Assembly (NCBI GenBank): GCA_963761015.1
Contig: CAVXFL010000016.1
Span: forward strand, 310,001 to 374,000
Source of the DNA: CAVXFL01 sp963761015
GTDB taxonomy: Bacteria; Pseudomonadota; Alphaproteobacteria; Acetobacterales; Acetobacteraceae
Reading direction: 5' to 3'
DNA length: 64,000 nt
Shown here piece by piece: positions 29,556 to 39,052 of the stretch. The position numbers were made by a program, and so were the translations under genes. Each line of letters starts with the position of its first letter. Within the stretch, counting starts at the first letter, position 1. A model generated the notes under the pieces. That model was not told the DNA's origin. It searched no databases and saw only the letters and a list, made by a program, of their open reading frames with translations.

Positions 29556-30110
29556 ATGATTCGTGAAGCCGTGGTGACGACGGTTTCGACCGAGGGCGTT
29601 CCGCACATCGCCCCGCTCGGGCTGATCGAGGCGGACGCCGGCTGGATCGTCGCCCCGTTTCATCCCTCGACCACGTTGGACAATCTGCGCGAGGTTCCGT
29701 TCGCCGTGGCAAATTACACCGACGATGTGCGCGTTCTTGCCGGGTGCCTGACCGGACACCGCGACTGGCCGCTCGTGTCCGCAACGTGCGTGCCGCCGCC
29801 GCGGCTGGCATCGACGCTCGCCCACGCCGAGCTGGAAGTCGTTTCCGTTCAGGACGATCCGCAGCGACCGCGTTTCCATTGTCGGGTGCTGCACATCGAA
29901 AACCATGCGCCGTTTCGCGGCTTCAACCGCGCGCAAGCGGCCGTGGTCGAGCTGGCGATCCTGGTCAGCCGGCTCGCCATGCTGCCGCGCGAAAAAGTGG
30001 AACGCGAGATCGATTATCTGCGCATCGCGATCGGCAAGACCGCGGGCCCGCCGGAGCAAGAGGCATGGGCGTGGCTGATGGCGGCGGTGGATCGCTTCTA
30101 CCGCACCTGA
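29556..30110 (+). CDS. DUF447 family protein (flavin-reductase-like split barrel)
   Basis: 184 residues, starting MIREAVVTTVSTEGVPHIAPLG, the usual DUF447 opening, with FHPSTTLDNLREVPFAVANYTDD and a later FNRAQAAVVELAILVSRL helix. The fold suggests FMN binding. The family is conserved in archaea and in bacterial H4MPT/methanofuran clusters with no proven reaction. It is the last gene of the plus-strand unit, and its 3' end overlaps the convergent TIGR03123-like gene by 13 bases. Confidence 0.82.
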   Translation: MIREAVVTTVSTEGVPHIAPLGLIEADAGWIVAPFHPSTTLDNLREVPFAVANYTDDVRVLAGCLTGHRDWPLVSATCVPPPRLASTLAHAELEVVSVQDDPQRPRFHCRVLHIENHAPFRGFNRAQAAVVELAILVSRLAMLPREKVEREIDYLRIAIGKTAGPPEQEAWAWLMAAVDRFYRT

Positions 30111-31162
30111 TCGGCCAACAACGCGACCGCCACGGCCGGAGCGCAAACGCCCACCCACTCACTGCACCCGCCTTCGTCTGTTTGGGAACCCGTTGATTGC
30201 GCGTCGGCGGCGGCCAGTCCGGCAAACTCCGTGCTGCGTCGCCCGAGCCGGTCGGCAAGTCGCAACGCAAGATGCCGCCCCGCACCCGCCGCGATCACCG
30301 GTGCCGAAGCGGCAAGACGAGCCCGCGACAGCACCAGCATGGCGGCGTCCGTGATCAGCCGCAGTTGCGCCTCGGCGAACCAGGCGGCCAGCGCGCGCCA
30401 TTCGGCGTCGGCGAGGTCCGCCGCGTCGCGGCCGACCATGCGCGCCAGCCGCGCGCGCGAGGCGGCGGACGACTTCTCGCGCCCATCCGCCGCCGGCAAC
30501 TGGTCGGCGGCCTCGGGCAGTTCCCCAAGAATGCGATAAACGTCGGCGCTGGTGGCGAAGTGCTCGCAGGCGAGCGGGATCCAGGCGCCGCCGACCGGTG
30601 CCGCCCGGCACAGCGACATCACGAAGCTGCGCGTCAGGCCAGTGTAGACCAGTTCGCCGCAGGCAAGCCGCTCGGCGTCGCTGTATCCGAGCGCCCGGAC
30701 CTCGCCGCCCGCGATCGGGACGAGGTCGGTGGTGGTCGAGCCGATATCCACGAACAGCGCGTCCGGGACGAACCGCGCCGCCAGCGCGGCGCTGGCGTGC
30801 CAGTTCGCCGAGGCAATGTCGGCCGCATGCGCCGGAGCCGCGGCCGGATCGAGAAACCCGACTCGGCCGCCGTAGATCAGCAAAGGCACAGGGGTCAGCG
30901 CGCGCGCCAGCGCGGCGGTGATGGCGGTGACGCCATCGGCGCGGGTTGCGAATACGTCGGCCAGTTCGCCGGTCATGGTCGCCGCGTGGCGGTCCGCCGG
31001 ACCGAGCCGGGCGCGCGCCGTCGCAATCGCCTCCTCGAGCCGCTCCGTTCCGAGCCAAAGCGGGCAGGGCAACTGGACGACGCCGGTGACGCGCCCACCA
31101 TCGACGCGCGCGGCCTTCACATGCGCGCCCCCGACATCCCAGCCGATGACGGACAGACGCAT
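30098..31162 (-). CDS. H4MPT-linked C1 pathway protein of the hydantoinase/ASKHA fold (TIGR03123-like)
   Basis: 354 residues from the ATG at 31162. Two ASKHA phosphate loops are visible: VIGWDVGGAHVKAA at the N-terminus and LFVDIGSTTTDLVPIAGG in the middle. A C-terminal AAGAGRHLALRLADRLGR completes the fold. The family is found only in organisms with H4MPT-dependent C1 transfer and has no assigned reaction. It is divergent from the HisA-like gene with only 46 bp between starts. Confidence 0.85.
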   Translation of the reverse strand: MRLSVIGWDVGGAHVKAARVDGGRVTGVVQLPCPLWLGTERLEEAIATARARLGPADRHAATMTGELADVFATRADGVTAITAALARALTPVPLLIYGGRVGFLDPAAAPAHAADIASANWHASAALAARFVPDALFVDIGSTTTDLVPIAGGEVRALGYSDAERLACGELVYTGLTRSFVMSLCRAAPVGGAWIPLACEHFATSADVYRILGELPEAADQLPAADGREKSSAASRARLARMVGRDAADLADAEWRALAAWFAEAQLRLITDAAMLVLSRARLAASAPVIAAGAGRHLALRLADRLGRRSTEFAGLAAADAQSTGSQTDEGGCSEWVGVCAPAVAVALLADQVR

Positions 31163-31208
31163 GCGTGTGCTCCCTTGACCCGGGCGGGTCCGCGCCGAGG
31201 ATAGAAGG

Positions 31209-31911
31209 ATGGAAGTCATCCCGGTCATCGATCTGAAGGGTGGGCAGGTCGTGCATGCCCGCGCCGGCAACCGGCGGGATTATCGGCCGATTCGCACGCC
31301 GCTCAGCCGCTCGAGCGCGCCGGAGGATGTGATCAGCGGCCTCTTGGGTCTGTTCCCGTTCGCCCGGCTGTACGTCGCGGATCTCGATGCGATCGAGGGC
31401 GGCGGCGATCACGAACTCGTCGCTCCGGACCCTCGAGTCCAGTTTCCCAAACTTGGAAATCTGGGTTGATAATGGGACGGCGAGCGAGGCGGCAGCGCTT
31501 GCCTGGCTCGGGCGCGGCGCCGGGCATCTCGTCATCGGCAGCGAATCCCAGGCCGGAACCGCGCTCCTCGGTGCGACACGCGCCCATCCGCGCACCGTGA
31601 TTTCGCTCGATTTCCGCGGCAACTCGTTCGTCGGTCCCGACACGCTGCTGGATCAGCCGGAACTGTGGCCAGACCGCGTGATCGTCATGAGCTTGGCGCT
31701 GGTCGGGGCAGGGCAGGGGCCCGACTTCGACCACCTGACCGATATTCAGCGCCGCGCGGCCGGACGACGCGTCTATGCGGCGGGCGGGGTGCGCAACGCG
31801 GCCGATCTGCGCCGTCTGGCGGACCTCGGCTGCGCCGGCGCGCTGGTCGCCACGGCCCTGCATGGCGGGGCGATCACGAAAACCGACATCGAATCGCTCG
31901 CCCGGCCTTGA
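31209..31911 (+). CDS. HisA/HisF-related TIM-barrel protein of the H4MPT cluster (one frameshift)
   Basis: Starts MEVIPVIDLKGGQVVHARAG, the HisA-like opening, and continues to LDAIEGGGDHELVA. An extra C at 31425-31426 (GCTCCGG) shifts the frame. Without it the protein continues RTLESSFPNLEIWVDNG, ISLDFRGNSFVG and YAAGGVRNAADLRRL to the stop at 31911, about 233 residues in total. HisA-like proteins are regular members of bacterial H4MPT clusters. Histidine synthesis is unlikely here, and a role in methylofuran or pterin synthesis is inferred. Confidence 0.8.
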
Positions 31912-31951
31912 GGGGCCGGGCGAACGGGGAAGCCTCGCTGGGAATCAGGGA

Positions 31952-32458
31952 TCAGGCGGCGAACGGGTGCTTCACCTCGTTGCGCCGGCGCACGACCTCG
32001 GCCGCGCTGGGCTCGCCGCGAACGGCGCGGGCGATCAATTCCTTGGTGGCGCGATAATTGAAATCCTGGATCTTCTTGTCGTCCGCCGCTTCCCAATGGA
32101 TGAACACGCCGACGCAGATGAACAGGTCGTCGGCCTCGCTCTCCGGGATCACGCCCTCGGCCACGCTATCGGCAACTGCCTTGGCGACGGCGTGCTGCGC
32201 CGGGCCGAACATCTGCACGGCCTGCTTGGCGCCCTTGATGGTGACCTTGTTGTAGAGGATCGTATTCGGCTTGCACGGCATGTTGGGCGCTACCACCGCG
32301 AGCAAGGTCGTGAACCCGTCCTTGTTGTTCGTCAGCGCATGGCAGAAGGCGGTTTCGGCCGCGCTGCCGCGGGGGCCGATGATCAGGTCGATATGCGCGA
32401 CCTCGTTGCCGTCGCCGACTAGAGATTCGCCTACGCAGACTTTCGTGATGCTCGCCAT
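31952..32458 (-). CDS. fae: formaldehyde-activating enzyme
   Basis: Catalyses condensation of formaldehyde with H4MPT to methylene-H4MPT in the cytosol. 168 residues from the ATG at 32458. It matches Fae closely: EVAHIDLIIGPRGSAAETAF holds the catalytic His, followed by NNKDGFTTLLAVVAPN and the PNTILYNKVTIKGAKQA segment. A 111-bp leader separates it from the CitG-like gene, so it may have its own promoter, as expected for an abundant enzyme. Confidence 0.95.
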   Translation of the reverse strand: MASITKVCVGESLVGDGNEVAHIDLIIGPRGSAAETAFCHALTNNKDGFTTLLAVVAPNMPCKPNTILYNKVTIKGAKQAVQMFGPAQHAVAKAVADSVAEGVIPESEADDLFICVGVFIHWEAADDKKIQDFNYRATKELIARAVRGEPSAAEVVRRRNEVKHPFAA

Positions 32459-32569
32459 AGCCGGTTTGCCTCCCATGGGAGTGTCCGAAGCGGATGCGGA
32501 CACGCCGCGCCATTTCGCAACTGCAGCAATGATCCGCTGCCACATGTTGATGCCTCCCGCTGCCGGCAC

Positions 32570-33431
32570 TCAACCATCATTTCCGGCCGATCGCAACATG
32601 TTGAGCAACTTGGCGGCGAAGATGGTGGCGACCGTCAGGTCGGCGCTGGTGCCTGGATTGATGGCGTGTTGCTTGAGCGAGGAGTCCCACTCCAGCAGCG
32701 CCGGAAGCAAGATTTGTGGATCGGCGGCGGCCAGCAACAGACGCTCGTATGGCACGGCCTCCTCGCGGATACGCTCGGCCGCCACCCGGCCCGAATTTTC
32801 TCGCGATGTGGCTGTCCGGGAACGCCGCGAGGAACCGCAAATACACGGCGAGCGGCGCCCAACGCGGATCGGGCCAGCGCGCCCGGGCGGCCTCATAGGC
32901 CGCCAGCCCGGGCCCCAGCACATCGGCGAAGCCGGTGACCCATTGGCGTGCGACGCGGTCGCGATCGGCAGCCTCGGCCATCGCCACACCGAGCGGCACG
33001 GTCGCCGGCGCGCGGACATCGTGCCGCGGCGCATCGCCCAGCCCACCCGGCGCGGCAAGCGATATCGCGCGGAACACGGAATCGGCATCCGCCACGTCCG
33101 ACTCGTCCAGCACCCGTTGCAGGGCAGCGCGCAGGTCGGGCTCGGACACCTCGGCCGCTCGGGCCAGTGGCGCGCAGAGCAGGACGATGCCGAGATTGGT
33201 GTTCTGCCCGACCGCTGCGCGCGTCGCGGCGATCGCGCCGAAGATCCGCTCGCCGAGTGAAGTGCCGGACGCGCAGAGAGGCGGTGCCGAAACGGCCGCG
33301 CTCGTCAGGAAATCATCGGCCGTCATGCCATGGCCGGCTGCGTGCATTCCAACGTTGCCGGGCTTCGGCGCGGCCAGTTCGTCGGCGCACGCCGCGCGAA
33401 ACGCCTGCTCCAGTTCGGCTTGGCGGATCAT
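32570..33431 (-). CDS. triphosphoribosyl-dephospho-CoA synthase (CitG/MdcB-like) of the H4MPT cluster (one frameshift)
   Basis: About 286 residues. LAAPKPGNVGMHAAGHGMTADDFL and GERIFGAIAATRAAVGQNTNLGIVLLCAPL are the CitG-family landmarks. An extra base at 32788-32789 breaks the frame after FPDSHIARKFG; the correct end RVAAERIREEAVPYE...NPGTSADLTVATIFAAKLL runs to 32570. True CitG makes the citrate/malonate lyase prosthetic-group precursor. No lyase is present, and the family is a standard neighbour of fae and mch, so it probably serves H4MPT or methylofuran synthesis. Confidence 0.8.
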
Positions 33432-33469
33432 GTGCTTTCGCGTCCGGCAGATTAGCGCCTAAACGAGAA

Positions 33470-33495
33470 ACGCCGGCAGAATCCCCTGCCGGCGT
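33470..33495 (-). terminator. rho-independent-type hairpin between ATP-grasp and CitG-like genes
   Basis: Perfect 10-bp stem ACGCCGGCAG / CTGCCGGCGT with a 6-base loop. On the minus strand the stem is followed by TTTCTCGTTT, a weak U-rich tract. It lies in the 231-bp gap 33432-33662. The rest of the gap holds no convincing gene; a short open frame starting MTSLKANLQARILL at 33579 on the minus strand could be a leader peptide but has no other support. Confidence 0.5.
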
Positions 33496-33662
33496 CCCAT
33501 CGGAGCAAACGAAGGCTACACATCGTCGACTCTCGCGGAGCAAGATACGGGCTTGGAGGTTCGCCTTCAAGCTCGTCATCTGGTTCTAGCAAGGGGGCCG
33601 CCCGGTCTGACACCGGGTAGCTTCCCCCTGGGACTGGGCATCATCCGCTCGCGAAATTCAAG

Positions 33663-34550
33663 TTACCGCGGGGTTCGAGCCTCGCGCGATAGCAGAGCGC
33701 CGGCAAGGCGGTCCGCGATGGAAAGGTCGGTCACCTGCTGCAATCCTCTCCAGCCCGGCATGCTGTTCACTTCGAGCACCAGCAAGCTCCCATCTGCATC
33801 CTGAATGAGATCCACGCCGGCATAGTCAGCCGCCATGCTGGCCGCCGCGCGGACGGCCAGCGCGGACAGTTCGGGACCCGGCGCGAGCGCTTCCGGGCGG
33901 CCGCCGCGGCCGATATTGGTGATCCAACTCGCGGAACGGCGTTTCATCCCGGCGATGACGTCATCCCCGCACACCAGAAATCTGTAATCCTGAAAGCCTT
34001 CGGGGCCGGTCGGAATGTAGCGTTGCAGGTAGTAGACGCCGCCGACCGTTTCGGGCACGGGCAGATCGGCCGGCGCTTCGATCAAGACCAGCCCACGCCC
34101 CTGCGCGCCGAACAGCGGTTTCAGAACCAGCTTGCCGTGCCGGCTCTCGCGCGCGACGACCGCGCTGGCCGCCTCGATCCCTTCGACCGTCCAGGTCGGC
34201 GGCGTCGGCAGACCGGCGCGAGCCAGCAGGAAGCTGGCGGTCGATTTGTCGACGCAACGCTCGATCGCCCGCGCATCGTTCCAGACCGGGATACCCATTT
34301 CGCGCAGCGCGTGCAGAATGCCGAGCCGGCGCGTCACCTCCTCGAACGTTCCGCCGCCGATGGCGCGCACCAGAACCGCGTCGGGGATGCCGCCCGCGAA
34401 ATTCGGAAGGCTCAGTCCGAACGGAGCCGTGGTGTCGAAGGCGCAGGCCGCGAGGCGAACCGGAACCGCTTCCGCGCCCAACCCGGCAAACGCGCGAACC
34501 AGCGCTCGCGCGTGCCACTCGGGGCGATCGACGATCAGCGCCAGCCGCAA
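33663..34550 (-). CDS. ATP-grasp protein, RimK-like glutamate ligase (H4MPT/methylofuran synthesis)
   Basis: 295 residues of the RimK-type ATP-grasp fold: CVDKSTASFLLARAGLPTPPTW opens the ATP-binding half, LVLKPLFGAQGRGLVLIE is the lysine and glycine-rich loop, and VDLIQDADGSLLVLEVNSMPGW holds the Mg ligands Glu and Asn. In methanogens MptN adds glutamate to H4MPT and MfnD adds it to tyramine. Either role fits. It lies 11 bases after mch. Confidence 0.8.
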   Translation of the reverse strand: MRLALIVDRPEWHARALVRAFAGLGAEAVPVRLAACAFDTTAPFGLSLPNFAGGIPDAVLVRAIGGGTFEEVTRRLGILHALREMGIPVWNDARAIERCVDKSTASFLLARAGLPTPPTWTVEGIEAASAVVARESRHGKLVLKPLFGAQGRGLVLIEAPADLPVPETVGGVYYLQRYIPTGPEGFQDYRFLVCGDDVIAGMKRRSASWITNIGRGGRPEALAPGPELSALAVRAAASMAADYAGVDLIQDADGSLLVLEVNSMPGWRGLQQVTDLSIADRLAGALLSREARTPR

Positions 34551-34561
34551 GCCCGCTGCCG

Positions 34562-35536
34562 CTAACCGAAGGATGTGTCGAGCAGAGCGGGATCGAGCTT
34601 GCCGCCGCGGAACGTCTCGCCGGTCTCGAGCGCCGTCACCATCGCCTCCGCTGGGCTGAACAGCATCGGGTCGATCGCATAGAAATCGCCCTTAACGGCG
34701 CGGAACGTTTCGGCAAACGGCTTGCCGTAGTCGCGCGACCGGACGGCCGGAAGTTGCTCGGCCAGGTTGCGTGCGTCATCGGCTGGCCCGGTTACGTAAA
34801 GATGCACGCGACCGCCGAAAATGATGGCGTCGTTGGTGCGCCCTATGGCGGTGACGAAGTCCGGGTGCGGGGGCGGCAGCGGCGCGGCGCCCATGCCGTC
34901 GATGATCCGCTCCAGCGGGAAATGCAGTTCGTGCGCCTTGTGCAGCGCCACTTCCAGCACCCGCGCGACCACCTGGACGCCGCCGGCGAGGCTCTGTGTC
35001 GGCGCGTACACGATGCTGACGGAATTGGCGTGGACGCCGCAATCGTGCGCGACCTTCTCGACCACCGGCCGCGGCGGCGGGCGGCTGCCCTCGAGCACGA
35101 GCACCGCGTGCGTCGCGTTATCCTTGTAGGCAATGTCCTCGAACAGCTTCTCCTTGCGCGCCAACGCGCGCGCCGGGCCGGAACCGAGGGCGAAGAACGC
35201 GTCGGGGTTTTCGCCGTGCGACAGGCTCCACCCGGCGTACTGGCTGGCCAGGCAGGCAATCACCGGATTCGAAGAGGTGACGGTGATCGTCCACGGCCAG
35301 CGGGCGAGCGTGCCGTCGCAGGTCACGCGAACCTCGCCCAGCCCGCCCATGCAAATCGTCGCGATCCTCACGCCGACGGCTACTCCGCCCGGATGGTTCG
35401 CCCCTGCATCGACCAGGAGTTCCCCGGCGCTGCCGCCCATCGTGCCGATACGCAATTCCGCGGCATCGTGGCAGAGCGCCTCGACCAGCCGCTGCGCGCG
35501 CAGATTGATGCTCACCCGTGGTTTGTCGGTGATCAT
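34562..35536 (-). CDS. mch: methenyl-H4MPT cyclohydrolase
   Basis: Hydrolyses methenyl-H4MPT to formyl-H4MPT. 324 residues, as in methylotrophs and methanogens. Landmarks: GSAGELLVDAGANHPGG near the start, TVTSSNPVIACLASQYAGW, and the C-terminal YAIDPMLFSPAEAMVTALETGE. The ATG overlaps the upstream ATP-grasp stop (ATGA). Confidence 0.96.
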   Translation of the reverse strand: MITDKPRVSINLRAQRLVEALCHDAAELRIGTMGGSAGELLVDAGANHPGGVAVGVRIATICMGGLGEVRVTCDGTLARWPWTITVTSSNPVIACLASQYAGWSLSHGENPDAFFALGSGPARALARKEKLFEDIAYKDNATHAVLVLEGSRPPPRPVVEKVAHDCGVHANSVSIVYAPTQSLAGGVQVVARVLEVALHKAHELHFPLERIIDGMGAAPLPPPHPDFVTAIGRTNDAIIFGGRVHLYVTGPADDARNLAEQLPAVRSRDYGKPFAETFRAVKGDFYAIDPMLFSPAEAMVTALETGETFRGGKLDPALLDTSFG

Positions 35537-36683
35537 TGGCCCATTCCCGCCAGCCTCAGAATCTCAGCGACTCGCTCTCGCAGCAAGCGTCGCACGGACT
35601 TCGCGTCGTCGGCCCGCGCCTGAACGGTACAGAGCGGCCCCTCCGCCGGCACCGCAATGCCGGGCGGCTGCCGGTCGGCGGCCCAGTCCGGCCAGGCGAA
35701 GCCCTCCGGCAATGCGCAGCGGCGCGGCACGTAAACCACCTCCGACCCGGCCGCGCCGGGGAATACTGGCATGGCTTCCGGCAGCCGCCCGGTACACGCT
35801 CGAACATGCATGTCGAACAACATTGGCTCCGCCTCCGCAAAGATGTCGAGGGTGGCGCCAGGGCGCGGATTGACCTCCAGCAGCGTGAACCCATCCTGGC
35901 GCACCAGAAAATCCGCGCTGTTCAGGCCGATCAGACCCGATGCCGACGCGACCCGCGCGGCCGAAGCCGCCATGTCGCTCGCTAGAGCCGGTCCCAGCGC
36001 GGCGGGCCGGACCGCGCCGCCATACCGGAACGGCCGGCCAGGCAACGGGGCCGCCCATTGTTCGCTGAACCCGAGCACCTGGGCGTCGCGCCCGTTCGCC
36101 AGCAACAGCGCCGAGATCGGCTGGCCCGCAATCCGCTGTTGTAGGTAATAGCCGCGCCGTGGCGGTCGCCGAGGCAAGCGCTTGGCGGATATGGGAACCG
36201 CCGGCGCCGCCAACCCGCTTCTCCAGCCAGTTCCCGTCCGGCGCGGCGGCGAGGCGGATTTCCGGGTGCGGCACATCCGCTTCCCGGCATAGCGCGGCGA
36301 ATTTCGTAGGATCAGTGACTTGGGCGAGCTGTCTCAGGAGAGTTCCCGAGCAAGGCGTGCTGATCACGCAAGGCCCGGAGCAGCGATCCGCGCCGCTCGA
36401 AGCCGCTGCCGTAGACCAGCCCGACCGGGGCGCGGCCGTCAGCCAGCCGCTCGAGCGCCCGCAACAGCGGGCGCTTCGGGAAGCCGATCGCCAGATTGCC
36501 GTCAACCCGTTCGCTGGCGGCCGCGATCGATTGCGTATCGAGATCGGCAAACAGGTCGGCGACCAGGGGCATATAGCCGGCCCGTCGCGCCGCGGCCGCC
36601 AGCGCCCTGGCCGACAGCGCCGCGATCAGGACAAACCTACCGCTATCCGACTCCGGCAAGTTCGCGGGCCAGGACGAAGGCAT
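35533..36683 (-). CDS. ATP-grasp protein of the H4MPT cluster (two frame shifts)
   Basis: Readable as one protein of about 380 residues across three frames. Segment 1 has FVLIAALSARALAAAARRAGY and GLVYGSGFERRGSLL. After a shift near 36330 the next is AQVTDPTKFAALCREADVPHPEIR and WLEKRVGGAGGSHI. After a shift near 36160 the last is RGYYLQQRIAGQPISALLLANG and GLNSADFLVRQDGFTLLEVNPRPGA, with the Mg-binding Glu/Asn. The architecture is that of DUF201-type ATP-grasp ligases that accompany mch in methylotrophs, likely a glutamate or tyramine ligase. The start is uncertain because it overlaps the mtdB end by up to 41 bases; an in-frame TTG is another option. Confidence 0.75.
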
Positions 36684-37555
36684 CGCGGAAATCGAAGCTC
36701 ACCGGCTTCGCCGCCTCGATCATGCGGCGGAACAGACCAAACTCGGTTCGGTATTTCGTCTGGCCGATCGCGAGCGCGCCGATGCCCCGAATCCGGCCAA
36801 TTCCGAGCGGCACGCCATCCGCCATGGCCTCCACGCCCTCGATCCCGGCAGGCGGCACCGCGTTCACGTCCGCCACCACGAGCAGGTGATCCGCGTGTCG
36901 GAGTTGCTCCTGGCTCAGCACCCGCACGCCGGCCTTTGCCGCGGAGAAGACGGTATCCGCGCCCGCCACGACCTTCTGCTTGAGGTCGTCAGTGCTGGCG
37001 TCCGCCGGACGAACCGCCACACCAAATCGGCGACCAATCTCTTCGGCCGAATGGCTGACGCGCTTGATCCCGTCGTGGCCCGCGAAGGTCACCTCCGCAC
37101 CTTCCAGCGCGGCGATCACGCCGGAGGCGAAGCCGACCACCCCGGTCGCGCCAAATACCGCAACTTTCAAGCCTTTGAGGTCGTCGGTTAAAGTCCTTGT
37201 TCAGCGTGCGTTCGACGCGCGCAACCATCGCAGCGGCCGTGGTGAACGATCCGGCCGGATCGGCGAACAGGGAAACGACGAAAGGCGGCACCATCGCCTT
37301 CTTTGCCGTTTCCAGCATGTCCAGCGCGGCGATCGCATCCTTGCCGCCGATGAACACGCCGGTCCGCACGCCGAGCTTCGGCGGCCGCGAGAAAATCGCG
37401 TCCTGCACCAGTCCGGTGACCTGATCCCGGCCGACCGCGCTATACGGGACCACCGCGTCATAGCCGGCGTCGAGCGCCATGTTCACGTCGAACGGGCTGA
37501 CTTGCGGCAGCGAACTCAGCATATGCAGGATGTGCTTGTCGGCCATCTCGCTCAC
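36643..37555 (-). CDS. mtdB: NAD(P)-dependent methylene-H4MPT dehydrogenase (one frameshift)
   Basis: Oxidises methylene-H4MPT to methenyl-H4MPT. N-terminal catalytic part: HILHMLSSLPQVSPFDVNMA and GVRTGVFIGGKDAIAALDML. C-terminal Rossmann part: LKVAVFGATGVVGFASGVIA and PLGIGRIRGIGALAIGQTKY. The two parts are in different frames because of one extra A at 37188-37189 (TTTAACCG); removing it gives KDFTDDLKGLKVAVFG, matching MtdB, about 303 residues. It lies 21 bases after the RFAP-synthase gene. Confidence 0.88.
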
Positions 37556-37576
37556 TCCTGCCGGCCAACGCCGGCT

Positions 37577-38527
37577 TCAGGTCTCGATGATTGCCGCCCC
37601 GCGATTGAGCGCGCGGCAAATCCGTATGTCCAGGCCGTTGTCGCGAGCCGAGCGGGTCAACATTCCGCGCATCTCCTCGGCCGCCGCGTCGCCGCGCACG
37701 AAGGCAAAGCCAGTGGGGCCCCACGAACTCTGACCGAGGCCGGTGGCGCCGATTTCGCCCAAGGCGCTCAACGCCAATTCCACGAGGCGGCTGCCGAACC
37801 GGCCGCCCTGGGCGGAGGCGAAATGGTCACCGACCAGAACCTGGATCTCGTTCACCGCCGCGCCGAACGCCACGAGATCGTCCTCGGCAACGGCGGGAAG
37901 CAGCCGCATCAGCACCAGCCGGCAAAGCCGTGCCGCCGTGGCCTCCGCCATTGCCGCCAGTCCGCCCAACGCCGCGGCTTCCTCGCGACCCCAAAGCCCC
38001 TGGCGGGCGGCATCCAGAATCAGCAGCACCCGCCAATCCTCCGGCACGGCGATGCGCCCGAGCGGCGGCGGCGGCAAGCCGGCCCCGCCGACGCCCCCGT
38101 CGACCACCATTCCGCCCGACTGGAACAGGCTGATCCCGATCCCGGACCGCCGCCCGCGTCCGAGCGCGGCGGCGTCCGCGCGGGGTTCGAGGGGCAATCC
38201 GTGCAGCCGGCGGACGGCAGCGGCCACCGCCAGCGCCAGCTGGGTGCCGGAGCCCAGCCCGGCATGGGCCGGAATCGCCTCGGTGATCGTCAGTTCGTGT
38301 TGGCCCGGAACATCGAGACTTTGCACCACGGCATTCAAATATTTTTCCGCCCGCTCCCGCTCGGGTCCGCGCACGCGCGTCGCATCGGAGCGGCGGAGCC
38401 GAAGCCGGGTCACCGGCGCATCGAGCGCAAGTCCGATGCTGCCGAACAGGCGGCCGAGCGACCCGTTCAGGTCGAGAAAGCCCATGTGAAGGCGCGCCGT
38501 GCCGGCGACCTCGACGCGCTCAGCCAT
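37577..38527 (-). CDS. beta-ribofuranosylaminobenzene 5'-phosphate (beta-RFAP) synthase, GHMP fold
   Basis: Condenses 4-aminobenzoate (or 4-hydroxybenzoate) with PRPP, the first committed step of the H4MPT side chain. 316 residues from the ATG at 38527, chosen over an upstream in-frame start because MAERVEVAGTARLHMGFLDL is the family opening. The GHMP phosphate loop is IPAHAGLGSGTQLALA. LGQSSWGPTGFAFV near the C-terminus is conserved. It heads the seven-gene minus-strand unit ending at fae. Confidence 0.9.
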   Translation of the reverse strand: MAERVEVAGTARLHMGFLDLNGSLGRLFGSIGLALDAPVTRLRLRRSDATRVRGPERERAEKYLNAVVQSLDVPGQHELTITEAIPAHAGLGSGTQLALAVAAAVRRLHGLPLEPRADAAALGRGRRSGIGISLFQSGGMVVDGGVGGAGLPPPPLGRIAVPEDWRVLLILDAARQGLWGREEAAALGGLAAMAEATAARLCRLVLMRLLPAVAEDDLVAFGAAVNEIQVLVGDHFASAQGGRFGSRLVELALSALGEIGATGLGQSSWGPTGFAFVRGDAAAEEMRGMLTRSARDNGLDIRICRALNRGAAIIET

Positions 38528-38671
38528 TGATCTGCCGGCGAACGAAAGCAAGGCCGGCGCGCACGCTGGCCCGGTGCCGCGGTTCTGAATTGCCAGTCAC
38601 GCCCCGCATGTTCCACGCTGCGCCGGCCCAGGGCAACGACGGCACTGGTCGCGACAAGCACGGAGGGAACG

Positions 38672-39052
38672 ATGAGCGAACGCCCGGCGGAGCGCGCCTA
38701 TACCGAAGCCGAGGTCGAGCAGCGGCTCAAGGAAACTCTGCCGCACTGGAAGCTGGAACGCGGCTGGATTAGGCGGACTTATCGCACGCATAGCTGGAAG
38801 AGCACCCTGATGGTCATCAATGCGATCGGCCATCTGGCCGAGGCCGCATGGCACCATCCCGATATCGCGGCCTCGTACGCCTGGGTCGAGGTGAAGCTGA
38901 TGACGCACACCGCGAAGGGCATCACCGACAGGGACTTCGAACTGGCGCGGAAAATCGAGGACGTGATTCAATGGCAGCCGGGCAAGGCGGGTGGCGCGCT
39001 CGAAGGCACGCCGCACGGCGATCAGCGCTTCGCCTACATCAAATATGATTGA
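38672..39052 (+). CDS. pterin-4a-carbinolamine dehydratase family protein
   Basis: 126 residues. The PCD signature EAAWHHPDIAASYAWVEVKL and the THTAKGITDRDFELARKI segment hold the active-site His pair and Asp. A C-terminal extension of about 25 residues follows. With no aromatic hydroxylase nearby, a role in pterin handling of the H4MPT system is more likely. Its stop overlaps the fhcB start (TGATG). Confidence 0.88.
   Translation: MSERPAERAYTEAEVEQRLKETLPHWKLERGWIRRTYRTHSWKSTLMVINAIGHLAEAAWHHPDIAASYAWVEVKLMTHTAKGITDRDFELARKIEDVIQWQPGKAGGALEGTPHGDQRFAYIKYD

Noticed and set aside
33440..33580. A pqqA-like or other peptide-cofactor precursor gene in the gap before the CitG-like gene
   Set aside because: The short frame has no Glu/Tyr core of PqqA and no maturation genes are adjacent.
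36980..38530. 516-codon plus-strand frame opposite mtdB and RFAP synthase
   Set aside because: No domain signal. Both opposite-strand genes are recognisable enzymes.
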